From NCBI GenBank assembly GCA_002340095.1, contig DDKS01000009.1, forward strand, positions 1 to 17,006: a DNA stretch of 17,006 nt, written 5' to 3'. Source of the stretch: Betaproteobacteria bacterium UBA2592 (GTDB lineage Bacteria; Pseudomonadota; Gammaproteobacteria; Burkholderiales; Rhodocyclaceae). The translations under genes were made by a program, and so were the position numbers. The first letter of the stretch is position 1. Each line of letters starts with the position of its first letter. A model generated the notes under the pieces. The model had not been told where the DNA came from. It saw nothing but the letters and a program-made list of their open reading frames with translations, and searched no databases. Below, piece by piece: positions 13,602 through 17,006 of this stretch.

Positions 13602-15011
13602 TCAGTCTTCCAGCACCCAGGTGTCCTTGGTGCCGCCGCCCTGGGATGAATTCACCACCAGGGAACCTTCGCGCAGGGCCACCCGGGTCAGGCCGCCGGG
13701 AACCATATGAATGCCCTTGCCCGAGAGCACGAAGGGACGCAGGTCCAGGTGTCGGGGGGCGACGCCACTCTCGACGAAGGTGGGACAGTTGGACAGGGCC
13801 AGGGTGGGCTGGGCGATGTAGCCTTCGGGCTTGGCCAGCAGCAACTGGCGGAAATGTTCGATCTCGTCCCGGGTGGCGGCGGGCCCCACCAGCATCCCGT
13901 AGCCACCGGCGCCGTGCACTTCCTTGACCACCAGTTCGGGCAGGTGGGCGAGTACATACTTCAGGTCCTCGGGCTTGCGGCACATGTAGGTGGGCACGTT
14001 GTTGAGGATGGGTTCCTCGCCCAGGTAGAAACGGATCATCTCCGGCACGTAGGGGTAGATGGACTTGTCGTCCGCCACCCCGGTGCCGATGGCGTTGGCC
14101 AGGGTCACCCGGCCCGCCTTGTAGGCCCGCAGCAGACCCGGCACGCCCAGCATGGAATCGGCCCGGAAGGCTTCCGGGTCGAGGAAGTCGTCATCCACCC
14201 GGCGGTAGATCACGTCCACCCGCTTCGGCCCCTGGGTGGTGCGCATCCAGACCGTGTCGTCCTTGACGAACAGGTCCCGGCCTTCCACCAGTTCGACCCC
14301 CATCTGCTGGGCCAGGAAGGTGTGTTCGAAGTAGGCGCTGTTGTAGGCGCCGGGGGTCAGCACCACGCAGGTGGGATCGGAAACACCGACGGGGGCCACG
14401 GCGCGCAGGTTGTCCAGCAACAGGTCCGGGTAGTGCTGTACCGGCGCCACCTTGTGCCGGGCGAAAAGCTCCGGGAACAGGCGCATCATCATCTTCCGGT
14501 CCTCGATCATGTAGGAGACCCCGGACGGCACGCGCAGGTTGTCCTCCAGCACGTAGAACTCCCCGGCCCCGGCCCGCACCACATCCACCCCGGCGATGTG
14601 GGCGTAGATCTGCCCAGGCACATCCACCCCCTGCATCTCGGGCCGGTACTGGCCGTTGTTCAGCACCTGCTCGGCGGGAACGTGGCCAGCCTTGAGGATT
14701 TCCTGATCGTGGTAGATGTCGTGCAAAAAGCAGTTCAATGCCTTGACCCGCTGCCGCAACCCGGCCGCCATGTCGCTCCATTCCGCGGCGGGAATGATGC
14801 GGGGGATGATGTCGAAGGGAATCAGCCGTTCCTTGCCCGCCTCCTCCCCATAGACGGCGAAGGTGATGCCCACCCGGCGGAAGGCCAGGTCAGCCTCGGC
14901 GCGCTTGCGGGCGATCCGCTCCGGGGAAGTGGTTTCGAGCCATTCGGCGTAGCGGCGGTAGTGGGGCCGGACACTGCCGCCGGCATCGTGCATTTCGTTG
15001 TAGTAGGCCAT
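13602..15011 (-). CDS. Circularly permuted type 2 ATP-grasp protein (first gene of Anbu operon)
   Basis: The 469-residue protein matches the full length of the stand-alone circularly permuted ATP-grasp family (DUF404/DUF407). Visible motifs are EDNLRVPSG (156-164), LTPGAYNSAYFEHTFLAQ, RRVDDDFLDPE (270-280), LANAIGTGVADDK, VVKEVHGAGGYGM (361-373, the Gly-rich nucleotide loop), HLDLRPF (421-427) and NSSQGGGTKDTWV (454-466). The nucleotide and metal residues look intact, so an active carboxylate-amine ligase is likely, but the substrate is unknown. I chose the ATG at 15011 (MAYYNEMHD, the conserved start of the family). The frame continues upstream to an ATG at 15074, but that would lie upstream of the inferred sigma-54 start site. 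The ribosome site (AACGAGAA) is weak. Confidence 0.94.
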   Translation of the reverse strand: MAYYNEMHDAGGSVRPHYRRYAEWLETTSPERIARKRAEADLAFRRVGITFAVYGEEAGKERLIPFDIIPRIIPAAEWSDMAAGLRQRVKALNCFLHDIYHDQEILKAGHVPAEQVLNNGQYRPEMQGVDVPGQIYAHIAGVDVVRAGAGEFYVLEDNLRVPSGVSYMIEDRKMMMRLFPELFARHKVAPVQHYPDLLLDNLRAVAPVGVSDPTCVVLTPGAYNSAYFEHTFLAQQMGVELVEGRDLFVKDDTVWMRTTQGPKRVDVIYRRVDDDFLDPEAFRADSMLGVPGLLRAYKAGRVTLANAIGTGVADDKSIYPYVPEMIRFYLGEEPILNNVPTYMCRKPEDLKYVLAHLPELVVKEVHGAGGYGMLVGPAATRDEIEHFRQLLLAKPEGYIAQPTLALSNCPTFVESGVAPRHLDLRPFVLSGKGIHMVPGGLTRVALREGSLVVNSSQGGGTKDTWVLED

Positions 15012-15047
15012 GGGCGTTCTCGTTTCTGGATCGAACGGGAACGCATC

Positions 15048-15063
15048 AGCATGCACCATGCCA
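15048..15063 (-). promoter_or_regulatory. Sigma-54 (-24/-12) promoter of the Anbu-type operon
   Basis: TGGCATGGTGCATGCT on the minus strand fits the sigma-54 consensus TGGCACG-N4-TTGCW. It has the invariant GG and GC exactly ten bases apart, with mismatches only at C6 and the first T of TTGC. The inferred start site is near 15037, giving a 25-nt leader to the ATG at 15011. The upstream sites listed next have the arrangement a sigma-54 promoter needs, which raises confidence above what the element alone would give. Confidence 0.6.
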
Positions 15064-15082
15064 GGGCAGAACAACCCTTATG

Positions 15083-15095
15083 ATTCAATAACTTG
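15083..15095 (+). promoter_or_regulatory. Candidate IHF-binding site between activator sites and promoter
   Basis: ATTCAATAACTTG matches the IHF core WATCAANNNNTTR with one mismatch. It is flanked by A-rich DNA (A6 runs at about 15101-15106 and 15120-15125). It lies between the sigma-54 element and the NtrC-like sites, where IHF usually bends DNA to bring the activator to the polymerase. Short degenerate motifs are common, so position is the main support. Confidence 0.35.
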
Positions 15096-15136
15096 CCAGC
15101 AAAAAACGGTGACTGCCGCAAAAAAGGGAAATCCGA

Positions 15137-15153
15137 TGCACAGGCGTGGTGCA
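15137..15153. promoter_or_regulatory. NtrC-like activator site 1 (centre near -108)
   Basis: TGCACAGGCGTGGTGCA is a 17-bp dyad. Measured against TGCACCAWWWTGGTGCA, it agrees at 12 of the 14 defined outer bases, including all seven of the right half. Its centre (15145) is about 108 bp upstream of the inferred start at 15037, the same distance I recall for the proximal strong NtrC site of E. coli glnA promoter 2. Confidence 0.55.
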
Positions 15154-15169
15154 AAAACGGGCCGACCGG

Positions 15170-15186
15170 CGCACCATGCACCAGAA
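15170..15186. promoter_or_regulatory. NtrC-like activator site 2 (half-site, centre near -141)
   Basis: This site has a strong left half, CGCACCA, and a weak right half. A second half-site, TGCACCA, overlaps in tandem at 15177-15183. Its centre is 33 bp, about three helical turns, from site 1, as in paired NtrC enhancers. Alone it would be weak evidence; its value is the phased spacing. Confidence 0.4.
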
Positions 15187-15191
15187 AGCGG

Positions 15192-15220
15192 AACTCCCGG
15201 CACGTCCTGGGCGGGGAGTT
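15192..15220 (-). terminator. Hairpin downstream of the chemoreceptor gene
   Basis: AACTCCC and GGGAGTT form a perfect 7-bp stem with a 15-nt loop, 26 bp past the receptor's stop codon. No T-run follows on the minus strand, so it is a poor rho-independent terminator. It may still protect a 3' end or separate the receptor from the Anbu operon. The rest of 15012-15245 holds the operon promoter and no gene. Confidence 0.3.
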
Positions 15221-15245
15221 GCGGGCGCGGCAGGTGATACGGGAT

Positions 15246-16856
15246 TCAGCGGCGCATGAAGCGGAAATAGTGGATCAGGTCGCGCAATTCATCGGCCACC
15301 TGGTTCAGCCCCTGGGTCCGTTGGTGGGCATTGTCCAGATGCGTGACGTTTTCCTCGATGCCGCTGAGGATGCGGGACAGGTGGCTGGCAATGTCTTCGG
15401 TAGCGCGCGACTCCTCGGCGGCGGCCTGGGCAATCTGCTGGGCCAGCACGCTCATGGAATCGCCGCGAACCCCCACCTGGGTCAGGCCCTCATCGGAGCG
15501 GTCCATGGCCTTGTCCGCATCGATCACCTGGGCAGCAGCCTGCTCCATGGCCGCCAGAGCCTCCTGGGTGACGGTCTGGATGGCTGCGACGGTACGGCTG
15601 ATTTCCGCCGTCTGGCTGCCGGCCCGGTCGGCCAGTTTGCGCACCTCATCGGCCACCACGGCAAAACCACGGCCCGCCTCCCCCGCCCGGGCCGCCTCGA
15701 TGGCAGCATTGAGGGCAAGCAGGTTGGTCTGCTCCGAAATCTCCTGGATGCCCCGGGACACCGCACCGATCTGCCGGATCGACTCGAACAACTGGTGCAT
15801 GGTCTGGCTGGCGCGTTCGACGGTCGCCACCACCTGGTGGGAAGCCTGGCGCCCCTGGCGCATGCGCTCCATGGCCGCCCCCAGGAGTTCCCGCGAGGCA
15901 TCCACCGCCTCGGCCGTCTCCTTCGCTCCGGCCGCCATCTGGCGCGCAGCCGAACTCAGCTCCTCCACATCGGCAGCGATGTGGGACACGGATTCCGACT
16001 GGCTGGCCGACTCGCCGTGAATGGTGCCCATCTCTTCTTGCAACTGACCGGAATCTCCCTTGATGCGCTGGGCCGCCTCGGCGATTTCCGCGAGCATGAC
16101 CTTGAGATGGGCCTGCATGGCGGTCATGGCATGGTACATCTGCCCCAGCTCATCGCGGCGGTGGTTCGGAATGGTATCGGTCAAATCCCCCTGGGCGATG
16201 TGGTCCATGACCCGGGTGGCCTGTTCGATCCCCGTCAGGGTCTGGCCCTGCCAGCGCACCAGCAGCAGACCGGCGAAAATGCCGGCGATGCCCAGGCCGT
16301 GGCCCAGCCAGGTGGCCAGTTCGCTGCCGCCCCCGAAGATGTCGAGGAAATTGGAGCAGAGCTGGAGGAGTACCAACAGCACCGCCAGCCCGATGAGCCG
16401 GGTGCGCAGGGACATCGGCCGGCCGCCCGGCATCGGCAGGGAGCCACCGCTGGCATTGAGGCGGGCATAGAGCTGCTCAGCGGCCTGGACCTGCTCGCGG
16501 CTGGGCGCGGTCCGCACCGACATGTAGCCGATGGTCTCGTCGTTCTTGCGTACCGGCACCACCAGGGCGTCCACCCAGTAGTGATCGCCATTCTTGCAGC
16601 GGTTCTTGACAATGCCCTGCCAGGGCAGGCCCGCCTGCACCGTGGCCCACAACTGGGCAAAGGCCTGGGGCGGCATGTCCGGATGCCGGACCAGATTGTG
16701 GCTCTGGCCTATCAGCTCCTCCCGGGAAAAGCCGCTCACCTGGACGAAGGTGTCATTGGCGTAGGTGAGCACGCCCTTCAGGTCGGTGCGGGAAACGATG
16801 TAGCTTCCCTCGGGAAATGGCACTTCGTGCTGTGTTACAGGCAAATTCTTTTTCAC
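15246..16856 (-). CDS. Aerotaxis-type methyl-accepting chemotaxis protein (PAS-HAMP-MCP)
   Basis: The 536-residue inner-membrane receptor has an N-terminal cytoplasmic PAS domain (about 18-115). It carries the Aer-family phrases NLVRHPDMPPQAF and KNGDHYWVDALVVPV, with W79 near the expected flavin-site tryptophan. Two membrane helices (about 152-170 and 184-201) are joined by a loop of only about 13 residues, so there is no periplasmic ligand domain. HAMP follows (about 202-255), then a long coiled-coil signalling domain with the conserved tip at about 372-410 (EISEQTNLLALNAAIEAARAG). This layout senses redox or oxygen state inside the cell and signals through CheW/CheA. No C-terminal CheR-binding pentapeptide is present (it ends FRFMRR). 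The start is GTG at 16856, six bases after GGAGGAG. Confidence 0.93.
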   Translation of the reverse strand: MKKNLPVTQHEVPFPEGSYIVSRTDLKGVLTYANDTFVQVSGFSREELIGQSHNLVRHPDMPPQAFAQLWATVQAGLPWQGIVKNRCKNGDHYWVDALVVPVRKNDETIGYMSVRTAPSREQVQAAEQLYARLNASGGSLPMPGGRPMSLRTRLIGLAVLLVLLQLCSNFLDIFGGGSELATWLGHGLGIAGIFAGLLLVRWQGQTLTGIEQATRVMDHIAQGDLTDTIPNHRRDELGQMYHAMTAMQAHLKVMLAEIAEAAQRIKGDSGQLQEEMGTIHGESASQSESVSHIAADVEELSSAARQMAAGAKETAEAVDASRELLGAAMERMRQGRQASHQVVATVERASQTMHQLFESIRQIGAVSRGIQEISEQTNLLALNAAIEAARAGEAGRGFAVVADEVRKLADRAGSQTAEISRTVAAIQTVTQEALAAMEQAAAQVIDADKAMDRSDEGLTQVGVRGDSMSVLAQQIAQAAAEESRATEDIASHLSRILSGIEENVTHLDNAHQRTQGLNQVADELRDLIHYFRFMRR

Positions 16857-16913
16857 AACCTACTCCTCCCTCATGCTCTGCCGGCAGTTTTCCCAACATC
16901 ATAGCGCAGGAGA

Positions 16914-16929
16914 GGCACATTTCGTGCCA
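16914..16929 (-). promoter_or_regulatory. Candidate sigma-54 promoter of the chemoreceptor gene
   Basis: TGGCACGAAATGTGCC on the minus strand has a perfect -24 half (TGGCACG) and a GC ten bases after the GG; the -12 half is GTGCC where TTGCW is expected. The inferred start near 16903 gives a 46-nt leader. The same bases form an inverted repeat (GGCAC/GTGCC), so a hairpin or operator is an alternative. No NtrC-like site is visible in the short DNA upstream. Confidence 0.4.
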
Positions 16930-16931
16930 AC

Positions 16932-16959
16932 GAGAACGGCACCCGCAGGTGCCGTTCTC
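16932..16959. terminator. Perfect 12-bp hairpin near the right end
   Basis: GAGAACGGCACC and GGTGCCGTTCTC pair fully around a CGCA loop. On the plus strand TCTCTCAC follows, which is only moderately T-rich; on the minus strand no T-run follows. It may end transcription of a neighbour now outside the window. The 150 bp from 16857 to 17006 contain only the receptor leader, this hairpin and the terminal repeat, and no gene. Confidence 0.45.
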
Positions 16960-16985
16960 TCTCACAACACGATGCGCCTGGACAC

Positions 16986-17003
16986 TTAGAGGGTGTTTAC
17001 AAA
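16986..17003. repeat. Right copy of the 18-bp terminal inverted repeat
   Basis: TTAGAGGGTGTTTACAAA is the exact reverse complement of bases 1-18, and three more bases (ATA) follow to the window end. Both tips therefore run outward into the same sequence, as expected if each abuts the terminal repeat of the same type of insertion sequence. I could not assign the family; a TNA target next to a GAGG-type end would suit some IS5-family groups, but that is a guess. Confidence 0.6.
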
Positions 17004-17006
17004 ATA

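Noticed and set aside
15093..16904. A plus-strand open frame of about 600 codons antisense to the chemoreceptor
   Set aside because: It has the same GC-bias shadow character, and the minus-strand frame shows clear PAS, HAMP and MCP motifs.

Overview
The window is GC-rich bacterial DNA. Its gene content and order (orn, an M48 protease, a small c-type cytochrome, rsgA, a cytochrome c4-like protein and an aerotaxis-type receptor) suggest a respiring, motile betaproteobacterium. Rhodocyclales is my best guess, from gene context only and not verified. It is almost wholly coding: twelve intact genes, plus one CBS-domain gene with a frameshifted 3' end. I saw no tRNA, rRNA, CRISPR array or transposase gene. 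The two tips carry the same 18-bp sequence in inverted orientation (1-18 and 16986-17003). This looks like the terminal repeat of an insertion sequence on each side, or a contig broken at two copies of one repeat.

Left part (1-4980), housekeeping and respiration. On the minus strand, orn (oligoribonuclease) is followed by a diheme cytochrome c4-like protein. On the plus strand, diverging from orn, run an M48/Ste24-type membrane protease, a small periplasmic monoheme cytochrome c and rsgA (ribosome-assembly GTPase). rsgA converges on two minus-strand CBS-pair genes. The more upstream of these has one extra G in a G-rich tract, which removes its conserved C-terminus.

Central part (4999-15011), all on the minus strand, is a six-gene operon of about 10 kb. 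In transcription order it encodes: a circularly permuted ATP-grasp protein; an alpha-E (DUF403) protein; the proteasome-like NTN peptidase Anbu; a transglutaminase-like/DUF2126 (circularly permuted glutamine-synthetase-like ligase) fusion; an ATP-grasp/alpha-E fusion; and a second transglutaminase-like protein. A terminator-like hairpin follows at 4948-4978. This is a complete version of the gene set that comparative genomics has predicted to be a bacterial peptide-tagging or peptide-synthesis system. As far as I know its chemistry, tag and substrates are undescribed. The fused ATP-grasp half lacks several motifs that the stand-alone copy keeps.

The operon's promoter region (15012-15245) carries what reads as a nitrogen-control promoter: a sigma-54 -24/-12 element, an IHF-like site, and two NtrC-like sites centred near -108 and -141 from the inferred start. 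If real, the Anbu system here responds to nitrogen limitation.

Right part (15246-16985): a PAS-HAMP-MCP aerotaxis-type receptor on the minus strand with its own sigma-54-like element, then a perfect 12-bp hairpin beside the terminal repeat.
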